Part shown: positions 16,508 to 25,558 of the stretch, in pieces
How positions within the stretch are numbered: the first letter of the stretch is position 1
How the letters are laid out: every line of letters begins with the position of its first letter
Assembly: GCA_016293925.1 (NCBI GenBank)
Contig: JAEDCX010000004.1
Span: 1-62,301 of the forward strand
Source of the DNA: Lachnospiraceae bacterium
GTDB taxonomy: Bacteria; Bacillota; Clostridia; Lachnospirales; Lachnospiraceae
DNA: 62,301 bases
Direction of reading: 5' to 3'
The notes under the pieces: model-generated
Seen by the model: the letters and a program-made list of their open reading frames with translations, nothing else
Told to the model about the DNA's origin: nothing
Databases searched by the model: none
Translations under genes and position numbers: made by a program

Positions 16508-17767
16508 CTATTTCAGAGCTTCTCTATAGAATTCACGGAACTCGGTATATCCTTCCGCCATTAACTGCTCTTTCTGGAACTTCTTGTTCTTATTCATTCT
16601 GGCAACCAGAACCTGTCTGCCCTGCTCCCGTTCCTTCATGGCCTCATCCATGACCCGGGCAAGTTCCCCGGTGGGAAGTCCCTTCTCTACCAGATATGCG
16701 ATCATCGTTTTCTTGTCCGGAATCCGGAAGCCGCTCTCGCAGAGCAGCAGAACGATTCTCTCGAATCCGATGGAGAAGCCGCAGGCCGGTACATCATTAC
16801 CGGTAAATCTGCCGACCATCTTATCATAGCGTCCGCCACCGCCGCAGCTTCCGCCGAATTCCGGGATCGCGATCTCGAAGATCGTTCCCGTATAATACGA
16901 CATTCCGCGCACCAGGGTCGGATCGAATACCATCTTGAAATCCGCGCGTTTTGTTTTCTCGACGCTCTCGATAATCTCGGTAATACTCTGGGAAATCTCC
17001 TCATCCAGATACTCTCCCAACTGTTCCTGCATCTTCCGAACACCCTCCAGAGTGTTCTCCACACCATCGAAAAGTGCACAATATTTCTCAACACTGTCTG
17101 CCGCAAAGCCCTCTGCCAGCAGTTCTTCTTTTACGCCTGCAAGACCGATCTTGTCCATCTTGTCCAGAATGATGAACACCGTATCATACATATCCTCCGC
17201 AAACCCTGCATAGGCAGCCATTGCTTTCAGGATACGTCTCTCATTAATCCGGATCTCAAAGCCCTTGAACCCCAGTCTGCCCAGCGTTGTTGTGGTCGCC
17301 AGAATCAGCTCAATCTCCGCCAGATTGCTTGCCTCCCCCAGAATGTCGATATCACACTGCATGAACTGGCGGTATCTTCCTCTCTGAGGTCTGTCCGCGC
17401 GCCATACGTTGCCCATCTGGAGAGCCTTAAACGGATTCGGAAGATTGTTCTGATTGTTGGAATAGAAACGAACCAACGGAACTGTCAGGTCATACCGCAG
17501 TCCCATGTCCACCAGATCTGCCTCCGTCCGGGCAGTCTCCAGATTCAGTTTCTCGCCACGCTTCAGAATCTTGAAAATCAGTTTCTCATTCTCACCTCCC
17601 TGCTTGCTGCTGATATTCTGAATATCCTCCACGCAGGGTGTTTCGATGGACGTAAATCCGAAAGAAGCATAGGTTTCCTTAATTACGCGAATCACATAAT
17701 CGCGAATCTCCATCTCCCTCGGCATAATATCTTTCATCCCGGTAACCGGTTTCTTTATCAATGACAT
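16508..17767 (-). CDS. hisS: Histidyl-tRNA synthetase
   Basis: Class II synthetase of 419 residues. Motif 1 region (VTGMKDIMP), motif 2 with WRADRPQRGRYRQFMQCDID near residue 112, the histidine-specific SYYTGTIFEI near 275 and motif 3 ACGFSIGFERI near 318 are all present, followed by the anticodon-binding domain. I chose the ATG at 17767 (AAGGAG 8 nt upstream) over an in-frame TTG at 17797. A promoter at 17800-17828 lies over the stop codon of the upstream oppF gene, so hisS is expressed independently of the transporter. Confidence 0.96.
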   Translation of the reverse strand: MSLIKKPVTGMKDIMPREMEIRDYVIRVIKETYASFGFTSIETPCVEDIQNISSKQGGENEKLIFKILKRGEKLNLETARTEADLVDMGLRYDLTVPLVRFYSNNQNNLPNPFKALQMGNVWRADRPQRGRYRQFMQCDIDILGEASNLAEIELILATTTTLGRLGFKGFEIRINERRILKAMAAYAGFAEDMYDTVFIILDKMDKIGLAGVKEELLAEGFAADSVEKYCALFDGVENTLEGVRKMQEQLGEYLDEEISQSITEIIESVEKTKRADFKMVFDPTLVRGMSYYTGTIFEIAIPEFGGSCGGGGRYDKMVGRFTGNDVPACGFSIGFERIVLLLCESGFRIPDKKTMIAYLVEKGLPTGELARVMDEAMKEREQGRQVLVARMNKNKKFQKEQLMAEGYTEFREFYREALK

Positions 17768-17799
17768 ATCCGTGTACTCCTTATACAAACTATCCAATT

Positions 17800-17828
17800 A
17801 TTTTACACTTTCTTCCGTCTGAAATCAA
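17800..17828 (-). promoter_or_regulatory. sigma-A promoter of hisS-aspS-sfp
   Basis: Minus-strand TTGATT (17823-17828; it contains the TGA stop of oppF), 17 bp, TAAAAT (17800-17805). Its position exactly at the oppF end is relevant to how the transporter came to sit between hisS and hemZ. Confidence 0.6.
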
Positions 17829-18796
17829 CCGATTTTCTCAAAATGACATCTGACACGATGCCCCTTTCCGCAATCCCGCAATTCCGGCCGCTCTGTACGG
17901 CATTGTTCGGTTGCATACGGACATCTGGTATGGAACACACAGCCTGCCGGCGGATGGATCGGAGAAGGAATCTCACCCTGCAGCGGAATCGTCTTCCGAC
18001 GGTCCCTCGGATCCATATTCGGAACCGCGGACAGAAGGCTTTTCGTATAGGGATGCAAGGGATTCTGCATCAGTTCTTCTTTGTCTGCTTCCTCCATCAC
18101 ATGACCCAGATACATCACAACGATTCTGTCCGAAATATATCGCACCACATTGATATCATGGGAAATAAACACATTGGCAAGGTTACGCTCCCGCTGGATC
18201 TTTTTCAGCAGATTCACAATCTGGGCCTGTACGGATACGTCCAATGCGGACACCGGTTCATCGCATACCAAAAAAACCGGATCCTGTATCAATGCCCTGG
18301 CAATGCCCACACGCTGACGCTGTCCGCCGGAAAACTCATGCGGGTAGCGATGATAAACCGCCTCCGACAATCCAACCTGGCGTAACACATCCTCCGCCTT
18401 TTCCCGCCGATTGCCCTTGAATTTCTGGATGACCAGTACTTCTTCCAAAGCATGCCCGATGGTCATTCTGGGGTTCAGCGAACTGTAAGGATCCTGGAAA
18501 ACGATTTGCATGCGCTGACGAATTTTGCGCAGTCTGTGTTCGGAATAATGGGTGATATCCTCTCCCTGAAGCCGGATGGTTCCTTCCGTAGGATCCGTCA
18601 ATCGCAGAATGGTTCTGCCGAGGGTGCTCTTCCCACATCCGGTCTCTCCCACCAGCCCCACAGTCTCTCCTTCGTACACGGTGAGGGAAACATCATCCAC
18701 GGCATGCACCGCTTCACTTGTTTTGCCAAGTACGCCTTTCATCGGGAAATACTTCTTAATATGTTCTGCCTGTATTACGACTTTTCTCTCTTCCAT
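17825..18796 (-). CDS. oppF: Oligopeptide ABC transporter, ATP-binding protein (OppF type)
   Basis: A 323-residue ATPase. Walker A is GETGCGKST near residue 50, Q-loop FQDPYSSLNPRM, signature FSGGQRQRVGIARAL, Walker B VFLVCDEPVSALD, and a C-terminal oligopeptide-transporter domain with a Cys cluster (GCVFHTRCPYATEQC) as in OppD/F/DppD. The start ATG 18796 (GGGGAG upstream) is 4 bp after the oppD stop. Last gene of the oppA-B-C-D-F operon. The substrate could be oligopeptides, dipeptides or D-amino-acid peptides; the ATPase itself does not tell. Confidence 0.92.
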   Translation of the reverse strand: MEERKVVIQAEHIKKYFPMKGVLGKTSEAVHAVDDVSLTVYEGETVGLVGETGCGKSTLGRTILRLTDPTEGTIRLQGEDITHYSEHRLRKIRQRMQIVFQDPYSSLNPRMTIGHALEEVLVIQKFKGNRREKAEDVLRQVGLSEAVYHRYPHEFSGGQRQRVGIARALIQDPVFLVCDEPVSALDVSVQAQIVNLLKKIQRERNLANVFISHDINVVRYISDRIVVMYLGHVMEEADKEELMQNPLHPYTKSLLSAVPNMDPRDRRKTIPLQGEIPSPIHPPAGCVFHTRCPYATEQCRTERPELRDCGKGHRVRCHFEKIG

Positions 18797-18800
18797 AGCA

Positions 18801-19793
18801 CTACTCCCCGAGCTTCTTTCCGGCAACCGGATAATGGCATCTTACCCGGTGTCCCTGTGATACTTCCGTCCATTCCGGTTCTTCTGCCCTGCACCGGTCC
18901 GTTGCATACGGGCATCTGGATGCAAAACGACATCCGCCCTCAATCTGTGACAGAAGGGGAAGACTGCCTGCAATCATATATAACTCCTGACTGGTATCGG
19001 TACTCATCTGCGGGATGGATCTGATCAGTCCGATAGTATATGGATGCATGGGATGATCGAAGATCTCCGTCACGCTGCTCTCCTCCACCATCTGTCCCAG
19101 ATACATCACCATCACCCGGTCACAGTTCTCTGCAACCACCGCCATATCATGGGTAATCAGTATTACGCCCATGTTCTCCGACTGCTTCAGTTCCTGAATC
19201 AGATTCATAATCTGCGCCTGAACCGTTACATCCAGCGCAGTTGTCGGCTCATCCGCAATCAGCAGACGGGGCTTACAGCTCAATGCAATCGCAATCATGA
19301 CACGCTGACGCATTCCTCCGGACAGTTCATGCAGGTACTGCTTCATCCTCTTACCGGCTTCCGGGATTCCTACCTTGCGCAGCATCTCAACCGCCAGAGC
19401 TTCCGCCTCCTTCCGATGGAATCCCCGGTGAATCCGAATCGCTTCCATCAGCTGATTGCCAACGGTATACACCGGATTCAGGGAGCTCAAGGCATCCTGG
19501 AAAATCATCGCAATCCGGTTGCCTCTGATTTTGTCCATATCTTTGTACGGGATCTCCATCAGATTCTGTCCTTCAAACAGAACGGAACCGCTATAGATCA
19601 CCTCATCCTGTTCATCGTACAATCGCATGATGGACTGGCTTGTAACACTCTTGCCGCAGCCGCTCTCCCCAACGATTCCGACCATCTCGCCCCGCTCCAC
19701 ATAGAAAGAGACACCATCCGTGGCACGGGTTACTTTTTTCTTGGATTTGAACGATGTGGAGAGATTCTCCACCTCCAAAACTCTCTCTGCCAT
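18801..19793 (-). CDS. oppD: Oligopeptide ABC transporter, ATP-binding protein (OppD type)
   Basis: A 330-residue ATPase: Walker A GESGCGKSVTSQSIMRL near residue 40, Q-loop FQDALSSLNPVYTVG, signature ELSGGMRQRVMIAIAL, Walker B LLIADEPTTALDVTVQ, and the C-terminal Cys-containing oligopeptide domain (GCRFASRCPYATDRC). ATG 19793 with AAGGAG upstream is chosen over a longer in-frame start at 19913 that would reach into oppC. Partner of OppF in a heterodimeric ATPase. Confidence 0.93.
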   Translation of the reverse strand: MAERVLEVENLSTSFKSKKKVTRATDGVSFYVERGEMVGIVGESGCGKSVTSQSIMRLYDEQDEVIYSGSVLFEGQNLMEIPYKDMDKIRGNRIAMIFQDALSSLNPVYTVGNQLMEAIRIHRGFHRKEAEALAVEMLRKVGIPEAGKRMKQYLHELSGGMRQRVMIAIALSCKPRLLIADEPTTALDVTVQAQIMNLIQELKQSENMGVILITHDMAVVAENCDRVMVMYLGQMVEESSVTEIFDHPMHPYTIGLIRSIPQMSTDTSQELYMIAGSLPLLSQIEGGCRFASRCPYATDRCRAEEPEWTEVSQGHRVRCHYPVAGKKLGE

Positions 19794-19807
19794 ACGATTC
19801 TCCTTCC

Positions 19808-20635
19808 CTACTTCGCCTTCGGGTCCAGAACATCCCTGATTCCGTCCCCCAACAGGTTCAGTCCGAATACGGACAGCGCAGTGAATCCTCCCGGGAAAAC
19901 GATCATCCACCATGCTTTGTGCATGACCTCCTTGCCCTCATAGAGGATATTCCCCCAGCTGGGTGACGGCGCCGGAACGCCCTGTCCCAGAAAAGACAAT
20001 GCCGCTTCCGTAATAATCGTGCTGGCAAATACGAAGGATACCTGCACGATCACCGCCGAGATAACGTTTGGCAGAATATGATGCAGAATCACGCGGGCAG
20101 GAGACGCCCCCACCGCTTTCATTGCCTCAATGTACAGCTGGTCCTTGACCACCAGGGTCTGGGACCTGGTAATCCGGGCAATGTCGGGAATATTGACAAT
20201 AATCAGTGTCAGAATCACGTTCCTGATGCCGGCGCGCAGGAAAGCCATCAGTGCAATTGCCAGCAATACGGACGGAATTGCTTTCAGACTGTCACAGATT
20301 CGCATGATTACAGCATCCAGTTTCCTGTAGTATCCTGCCAGCAGTCCCAATGTCATACCGATCAAAACGGCCGCAACCACAACCGTAAAGCCGGTCAGCA
20401 TCGATACCCTGGCTCCATAGATAACCCGTGCGAAAAGATCCCGGCCATACTTATCCGTCCCGAACCAATGCTGTCTGCCCGGCGCCTGAAAACGAATCTT
20501 CGGTGCCACATCCAGCGGATCCTGACAATACAGTGGTGCGAAAACAGCCATTAGCACAATCACCAGGATAATCACGCCGCCGATGACCGCCATTTTATTA
20601 TTCAGAAATCTCTCTCGTCTCTCTTTATGTAACAT
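19808..20635 (-). CDS. oppC: Oligopeptide ABC transporter permease (OppC type)
   Basis: A 275-residue permease. N-terminal cytoplasmic piece (RRERFLNNKMAVIGG), a first membrane helix (VIILVIVLMAVFAPLY), the OppC signature HWFGTDKYGRDLFARVIYGAR, and the ABC permease EAA loop (EAMKAVGASPARVILHHILP). ATG 20635 with GGAG 7 nt upstream, overlapping the oppB end region closely (stop at 20640). It pairs with OppB to form the channel. Confidence 0.93.
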   Translation of the reverse strand: MLHKERRERFLNNKMAVIGGVIILVIVLMAVFAPLYCQDPLDVAPKIRFQAPGRQHWFGTDKYGRDLFARVIYGARVSMLTGFTVVVAAVLIGMTLGLLAGYYRKLDAVIMRICDSLKAIPSVLLAIALMAFLRAGIRNVILTLIIVNIPDIARITRSQTLVVKDQLYIEAMKAVGASPARVILHHILPNVISAVIVQVSFVFASTIITEAALSFLGQGVPAPSPSWGNILYEGKEVMHKAWWMIVFPGGFTALSVFGLNLLGDGIRDVLDPKAK

Positions 20636-20639
20636 CGTC

Positions 20640-21587
20640 TTACTCCATATCAATTCTGGGATTGGCAAGTCCGTACAGAATGTCCACAATCAGATTCACA
20701 AGGACACTCATCACAGCGACCACAAGAATGGTCGCCTGAATCACTTCGTAGTCTCTTCGTCCCGCCGAGTTGATTACCAGTTGTCCGATTCCCGGTATAT
20801 TAAACACATTCTCCACAACGGTTGCGCCGGCCAACAGCGCGATAAAGCTCTGTCCGATGACCGTGATAATCGGAATCAGCGCATTGCGGAACGCATGTTT
20901 CCAGATTCGTTTTCTCTGTTTGACCCCTTTTGCAAGCGCCATCTTCATATAGTCGCTGTTCAGCACTTCCAGCATGGCGTTTTTGGTCATTCTGGTAATC
21001 AGTGCGGCCTGCATCAGACCGAGTGCGATCGCAGGAAGTGTCAGATACCGGATGTGCGTGAGAAATCCCGCCTCCCGGACCGTCTTATACCCTGCAACCG
21101 GAAGCCACTTTAATTTTACCGCAAAAATCAGAATCAGAAAAATTCCCATGAGGAAGCTTGGAACAGATATTCCGGCCAGTGTCAGCGCAGATACCGTATT
21201 GTCCGCAGCACGTCCTTTTTTTCTGGCAGCCAATACGCCCAGAGGAATTGCAATGGCAACGGCAATGAGCATAGCATACAGGGTCAGATTCAATGTCGGA
21301 ACGAGATGCTCCCAGAGAATCGTACCCATGGGTTTGTCAATAAAGATGGAATGACCCAGATCCCCGTGGAAAACTCCCTTCAGCCATTCAAAATACTGCA
21401 CGGGCAGCGGATCATTCAACCCCATACTCTCCCTTAACGCCATCACTTCATCCTCGGTTGCCAGGTCGCCCAGAATCGCACGGGCGGGATCCCCCGGTGT
21501 CAGATGGATCAGGGAGAAAATCCCTATGGAAACCAGGAACAGAATCGGGATTAACGATAAAATTCTCTTCACAATAAACTTTTTCAT
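20640..21587 (-). CDS. oppB: Oligopeptide ABC transporter permease (OppB type)
   Basis: A 315-residue permease with the family N-terminus (KRILSLIPILFLVSIGIFSLIHLTPGDP split over the first helix), FHGDLGHSI, and an EAA loop (MALAKGVKQRKRIWKHAFRNAL). The gene follows the binding-protein gene with a hairpin (21597-21643) between them. The ATG at 21587 has no recognisable ribosome binding site; the start is only 10 nt from the hairpin base, which may lower permease synthesis relative to the binding protein. Confidence 0.92.
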   Translation of the reverse strand: MKKFIVKRILSLIPILFLVSIGIFSLIHLTPGDPARAILGDLATEDEVMALRESMGLNDPLPVQYFEWLKGVFHGDLGHSIFIDKPMGTILWEHLVPTLNLTLYAMLIAVAIAIPLGVLAARKKGRAADNTVSALTLAGISVPSFLMGIFLILIFAVKLKWLPVAGYKTVREAGFLTHIRYLTLPAIALGLMQAALITRMTKNAMLEVLNSDYMKMALAKGVKQRKRIWKHAFRNALIPIITVIGQSFIALLAGATVVENVFNIPGIGQLVINSAGRRDYEVIQATILVVAVMSVLVNLIVDILYGLANPRIDME

Positions 21588-21596
21588 AAAACTGCT

Positions 21597-21643
21597 AAAA
21601 GATACCCGGAGAAAGATTGCACATTCCCCGGATATCTTTATCC
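21597..21643 (-). terminator. hairpin/attenuating terminator between oppA and oppB
   Basis: On the minus strand AAAGATATCCGGGG pairs with CTCCGGGTATCTTT through two G-U pairs, with a loop of about 18 nt and a TTTT tail. It sits inside the operon between the abundant binding protein and the permease, a typical place for partial termination. Confidence 0.65.
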
Positions 21644-21682
21644 TTTCCCATGACTTGGAACATCATTATATCGTATTGTGTA

Positions 21683-23335
21683 TTATTTGTACACCTCTGC
21701 GCTCCAGAGAAGAGGTCCCTGGAAATAAGAAAGATGATTTACTTTGGCGGAGGACACGGAATAGAGCTGATAATCACCGAACTTGGATATCTCCTGTCCG
21801 TCTGTAATGGTGAACTCCTGCAGTTTGCTCCATACGTCAATCGCTTCCTCCAGAGAGGATGCAGCGTAGAAATCAGCCACGCCGTCAAGTACTTCCTGAT
21901 CCGTTACCCAGCCTGCCCAGTTCGGATTGTAATAGGATAACTGCGTCGGCAGTGCATTGGTAGAGAAGGTTGTGATAAATGCGTCGTATTGGTTCTCATC
22001 CGCTCTCTTCTCCAGAAATGTAGACCAGTCATTGGCATCCACAACGCACTTGATTCCTGCGTCTTCCAGCTGCTGCTGGATCACAATCGCAGCCGTATAG
22101 AATTCCGGATAACTTGTTGTGACGAGGATGGTAAAGGTTTCTCCGTTGTATCCGGCCTCATCCAGATAGCTCTGTGCCAGTGCAAGGTCATTCGGGTTAT
22201 AATTCTCGCAGCCGGCCTGTGTATACCACTGCGCCTGCTCCTGAATCATCAGGGAACCATCCAGTCTGTAGAATGCAGGGTCTGCATACATTGCCAGCAG
22301 AATGTCTTCGCAATCCAGTACAGCGTTGATTGCATGGCGGAATGCCGGATTGGAGGCAAGACCTGCTTTTTTGTTATATACAAGTGCAGGATAACCTGCT
22401 ACTTCCTTGTAGATGATGTAATCATCCTTGCCTGCAAACTGATCGTAGTTGTCTGCCGGAAGCTTATATGCGAAATCATACTCAGAACCGAGTCCTGCGA
22501 TTCTGGTGGAATCTTCCGGAACGAAATCATAATACAGAGTCTGAACGGCTGCTTCCTTGTAGCCTGCATAGCCGTCGATCACCCCTTTGGTTCCATACGG
22601 AACATAGTCCTCAAACCTGGTCAGTTTGATGTACCGGTCTGCAACCCACTCGTCAAATACATAAGGACCGGTTCCGATGAACTCTGTTAACAGACCGGTT
22701 TCCGGATCCACGCTGTCAAGCGAAGACGCGGGGAAAATAATAGCGGTATTCCCGGCACCTGCCATCAGCTCATTCAGGAAAATGCTGGGGGTAGCAAGCG
22801 TAATCTGTACGGTGTAGTCATCTACCACAACAAATCTTGCATCGCCAACCAGAGAAGCCGCATTCCCATAGCTGTCAATCCAACGGTTCAAAGATGCTGC
22901 CACATCAGCGGCCTTCATCTCCTGTCCGTTATGGAAAGGAACCCCTTTCCTCAGATTGTATGTATATACGGTGTGATCGGAAGAAACGGTATAACTCTCG
23001 GCAAGCTCACATGCTACACCGAACTTTGCATCCATGGTTACCAGTGACTCGAAAATGTTGCTGTACGCAATCTGCTTGGTAACTACCGCGCTGGTTTTGT
23101 TACAATCCAGTGTAGACGGTGCGGCGGTCAATGCTACATGGAATTCTGTATCCAATTCTCCTTCTGTTACTGCGGTACCCTCGATACCGTCTGTGAGCTG
23201 ACTGTTGTCGCTCTCCTGTGTTGTATCTGTGTCACCTCCGGCTTTCTGATCGTCGGAATTCTTACTACCGCACCCGACGAAAAGAGTTGTAACAAGAGCG
23301 ACAGATAACAATACCGATAAAACTCTTTTTTTCAT
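21683..23335 (-). CDS. Peptide ABC transporter substrate-binding lipoprotein (OppA-like, SBP family 5)
   Basis: A 550-residue lipoprotein: basic N-terminus and hydrophobic stretch followed by a lipobox ending FVGC at Cys22, a Ser/Asp/Gln-rich linker, then the family 5 fold (SYTVSSDHTVYTYNLRKGVPFHNG near residue 115). The family captures oligopeptides, dipeptides or nickel; here the divergent D-aminoacylase suggests peptides or acylated D-amino acids. AAGGAGG lies 7 nt before the ATG. It is first of five opp genes. Confidence 0.92.
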   Translation of the reverse strand: MKKRVLSVLLSVALVTTLFVGCGSKNSDDQKAGGDTDTTQESDNSQLTDGIEGTAVTEGELDTEFHVALTAAPSTLDCNKTSAVVTKQIAYSNIFESLVTMDAKFGVACELAESYTVSSDHTVYTYNLRKGVPFHNGQEMKAADVAASLNRWIDSYGNAASLVGDARFVVVDDYTVQITLATPSIFLNELMAGAGNTAIIFPASSLDSVDPETGLLTEFIGTGPYVFDEWVADRYIKLTRFEDYVPYGTKGVIDGYAGYKEAAVQTLYYDFVPEDSTRIAGLGSEYDFAYKLPADNYDQFAGKDDYIIYKEVAGYPALVYNKKAGLASNPAFRHAINAVLDCEDILLAMYADPAFYRLDGSLMIQEQAQWYTQAGCENYNPNDLALAQSYLDEAGYNGETFTILVTTSYPEFYTAAIVIQQQLEDAGIKCVVDANDWSTFLEKRADENQYDAFITTFSTNALPTQLSYYNPNWAGWVTDQEVLDGVADFYAASSLEEAIDVWSKLQEFTITDGQEISKFGDYQLYSVSSAKVNHLSYFQGPLLWSAEVYK

Positions 23336-23392
23336 TGTTCTCCTCCTTCTTACAGAAACCTGAAAGGATTCCTGCTGTCATGTATTATGGCA

Positions 23393-23398
23393 ATTATA
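23393..23398 (-). promoter_or_regulatory. -10 box of the opp operon (tentative)
   Basis: Minus-strand TATAAT about 60 bp before the binding-protein start, in an AT-rich divergent region. No good -35 box is seen at 17 bp, so an activator may be needed. Confidence 0.35.
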
Positions 23399-23621
23399 CA
23401 TAAACCTACTTATTTGGTATATTAGTATGTTGCTATCTTTTGACATTATTTTGCTCACAAGAAATATTACACATATTGCATATATATTTCAAGAAATTTT
23501 TCGTATATAATATGAGTCAACTCACAGGAATATCCATTCCGGAAACGCGTCTTGGGAATTACGAAGTGATTTCCCGGTTCATGTTGTATGAAGGAATACC
23601 ATTCAGAAAGCGACGATTATT

Positions 23622-25217
23622 ATGCAGTACTTTATTCATCATGTCAAAATCATAGACGGAAGCAATTCTCCGGCATATTACGGCAATGTGGGCATCCGGG
23701 ACGGCCAGCTTGTGATCTGCCCTGCACAGCCCTCCCTAAGTGCCGATTCGATTTCCATTGACGGGACGGGGCTTACGCTCTGCCCCGGCTTTATCGATTC
23801 CCACTCCCATTCTGATTTGTGTATGGGAGCGGATCCTCATCGGACCTTGTTTGCCAAAGTATCCCAGGGCGTAACCACGGAGGTAAACGGGCAGTGCGGG
23901 TATTCTCTTTTCCCGATTCATCCTGCCAATTCCGAGATCAGCATCGGAATTCTGGGTGGGTTTGTATCAGACCGGATCCGATCCGTTCTTCCCGGCATGA
24001 AACAATATTCGGATTATATATCCTATGCCGGCCAATGTAATAACGTGACCAACTCCGTCCAGCTGGTAGGTCACTGTCTTCTGCGCGGCGCCGTCATGGG
24101 TACCGAGAACAGACCGGCAACGCCCAAAGAACTGGATACAATGTGTCGGCTGTTGGATCAGGCCATGCGGCAGGGGGCGAAAGGGCTCTCTTCCGGACTG
24201 GTGTATATCCCCGGAGCATACTGTGATCATGCAGAATTGACTGCGCTGTGCAAAGTCATTGCACCTTACGGCGGTATCTATGCAACCCATATGCGGAATG
24301 AAGCGGATGAAGTGGAGCATTCCGTTGCAGACTCCATCGCCATCGCCAGAGAAGCCGGAGTGAAACTGGTCATTTCCCATCACAAAATCTGTGGAAAGCA
24401 GAATTGGGGACGTTCCGTGAAAACACTGGAACAGATAAGATGTGCCCATGAGGAAGGGGTTGCGGTTTATCTGGATCTCTATCCGTATCATGCCACCATG
24501 ACAAGCCTGGATAACTGTATTCCGCCGCAATATATGTCCGCCGGCTTCTCCCATCTGAAGGAATTGCTGGCAGATGCCGATTCCCGCAGAGAGATTACCG
24601 CTCAGATCAAACAGAATCCCGCTGCCTATGATAATCCCTACATCAATACCGGCGGTTTTCATAAGATTATGGTCTCCGTTGCGCCGGGCACACCGGACGC
24701 AGTCGGGAAAACGGTTGCGGAATACGCCGATTTGTATAACATGGATCCTTTCGATGCATACTACCAGCTCCTGATTGATAATGACAATCACTGCATGGCC
24801 AGCTTTTTCTCCCTCTCCGAGGACGAGATGCTGTCCATTTACGCAAGTCCCTATGCCATGATCGGTTCCGACAGTATTCTGAATGAGGCGGGCGGTCCGT
24901 CTCACCCGAGAGCATACGGCAGTTTCATCCGCCCTCTGGCAGAATTTGCCCTGAAACGCAGACTACTGCCTCTGGAGCAGGCTGTTTACAAACAAACCGG
25001 ACTGACCGCCTCTGTATGGAATATTCCCAACAAGGGGCTGATCCGGGACGGCTACGATGCCGATCTTGTACTGTTAGACGAATCCAAATTGCGTGACATG
25101 GCTGATTTCCGGGATGGAACCCGTCCTGCCCAAGGTGTTGTTATGGTCATGAATGCCGGACGTATCATCTACGAAAACAATCGGTTAACCGGCGAATATC
25201 CGGGACGTGCATTTTAG
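23622..25217 (+). CDS. N-acyl-D-amino-acid deacylase (D-aminoacylase) family amidohydrolase
   Basis: A 531-residue metal-dependent hydrolase. The amidohydrolase HxH is His61/His63 in GFIDSHSHSD; the D-aminoacylase-type Cys is in VNGQCGYS near residue 92; ATHMRNEAD near 222 and VISHHKICG near 250 carry further metal ligands; MIGSDS near 407 gives the catalytic Asp. Members cleave N-acyl-D-Glu, D-Asp or D-aminoacyl dipeptides. The gene diverges from the opp operon, so import followed by hydrolysis is likely. The ATG at 23622 lacks a clear ribosome site, which leaves the exact start uncertain. Confidence 0.88.
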   Translation: MQYFIHHVKIIDGSNSPAYYGNVGIRDGQLVICPAQPSLSADSISIDGTGLTLCPGFIDSHSHSDLCMGADPHRTLFAKVSQGVTTEVNGQCGYSLFPIHPANSEISIGILGGFVSDRIRSVLPGMKQYSDYISYAGQCNNVTNSVQLVGHCLLRGAVMGTENRPATPKELDTMCRLLDQAMRQGAKGLSSGLVYIPGAYCDHAELTALCKVIAPYGGIYATHMRNEADEVEHSVADSIAIAREAGVKLVISHHKICGKQNWGRSVKTLEQIRCAHEEGVAVYLDLYPYHATMTSLDNCIPPQYMSAGFSHLKELLADADSRREITAQIKQNPAAYDNPYINTGGFHKIMVSVAPGTPDAVGKTVAEYADLYNMDPFDAYYQLLIDNDNHCMASFFSLSEDEMLSIYASPYAMIGSDSILNEAGGPSHPRAYGSFIRPLAEFALKRRLLPLEQAVYKQTGLTASVWNIPNKGLIRDGYDADLVLLDESKLRDMADFRDGTRPAQGVVMVMNAGRIIYENNRLTGEYPGRAF

Positions 25218-25558
25218 AAGAGCAAGCCCCTTTTTCAACGGTAAATGCTTATTGGGAAAAAATGCATATATACGGAGCAATATACGGGGATTGGAAGTCT
25301 TCGTTTTCTAAGTAATCCATTCCCTGTTTACCTCCATATACATTTCCATTTTTCTCCGAGTCATATGACCAACCGGACCGTTTGCATCCACAGCTGTTAT
25401 GGGATAAAAATGATCCGACTCCTCCACTTTCTCAAATTGTTATGATTGGATGCCGGTTTTTCTTTCCCTTATTTTTGCCCTTATGAGGGGTCATAAACAA
25501 GGGGAGAACAATATACCACGATTCCTGGAAATACCTGACCAAACGTCCACTATGACCC
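25218..25558. other. 341-bp intergenic region between D-aminoacylase and hemZ
   Basis: Convergent spacer, AT-rich, with no gene I can support. It holds a 10-bp inverted repeat (AGGGGTCATA at 25486-25495, TATGACCCCT at 25551-25560) with a 55-nt gap; the right arm includes the hemZ stop. There is no T-tract to make it a standard terminator. A short direct repeat ATATACGG occurs twice near 25270-25290. Confidence 0.4.

Noticed and set aside
17768..17824. A T-box leader before hisS
   Set aside because: Only about 57 bp separate oppF and hisS and no specifier or T-box core is seen; a plain promoter fits instead.
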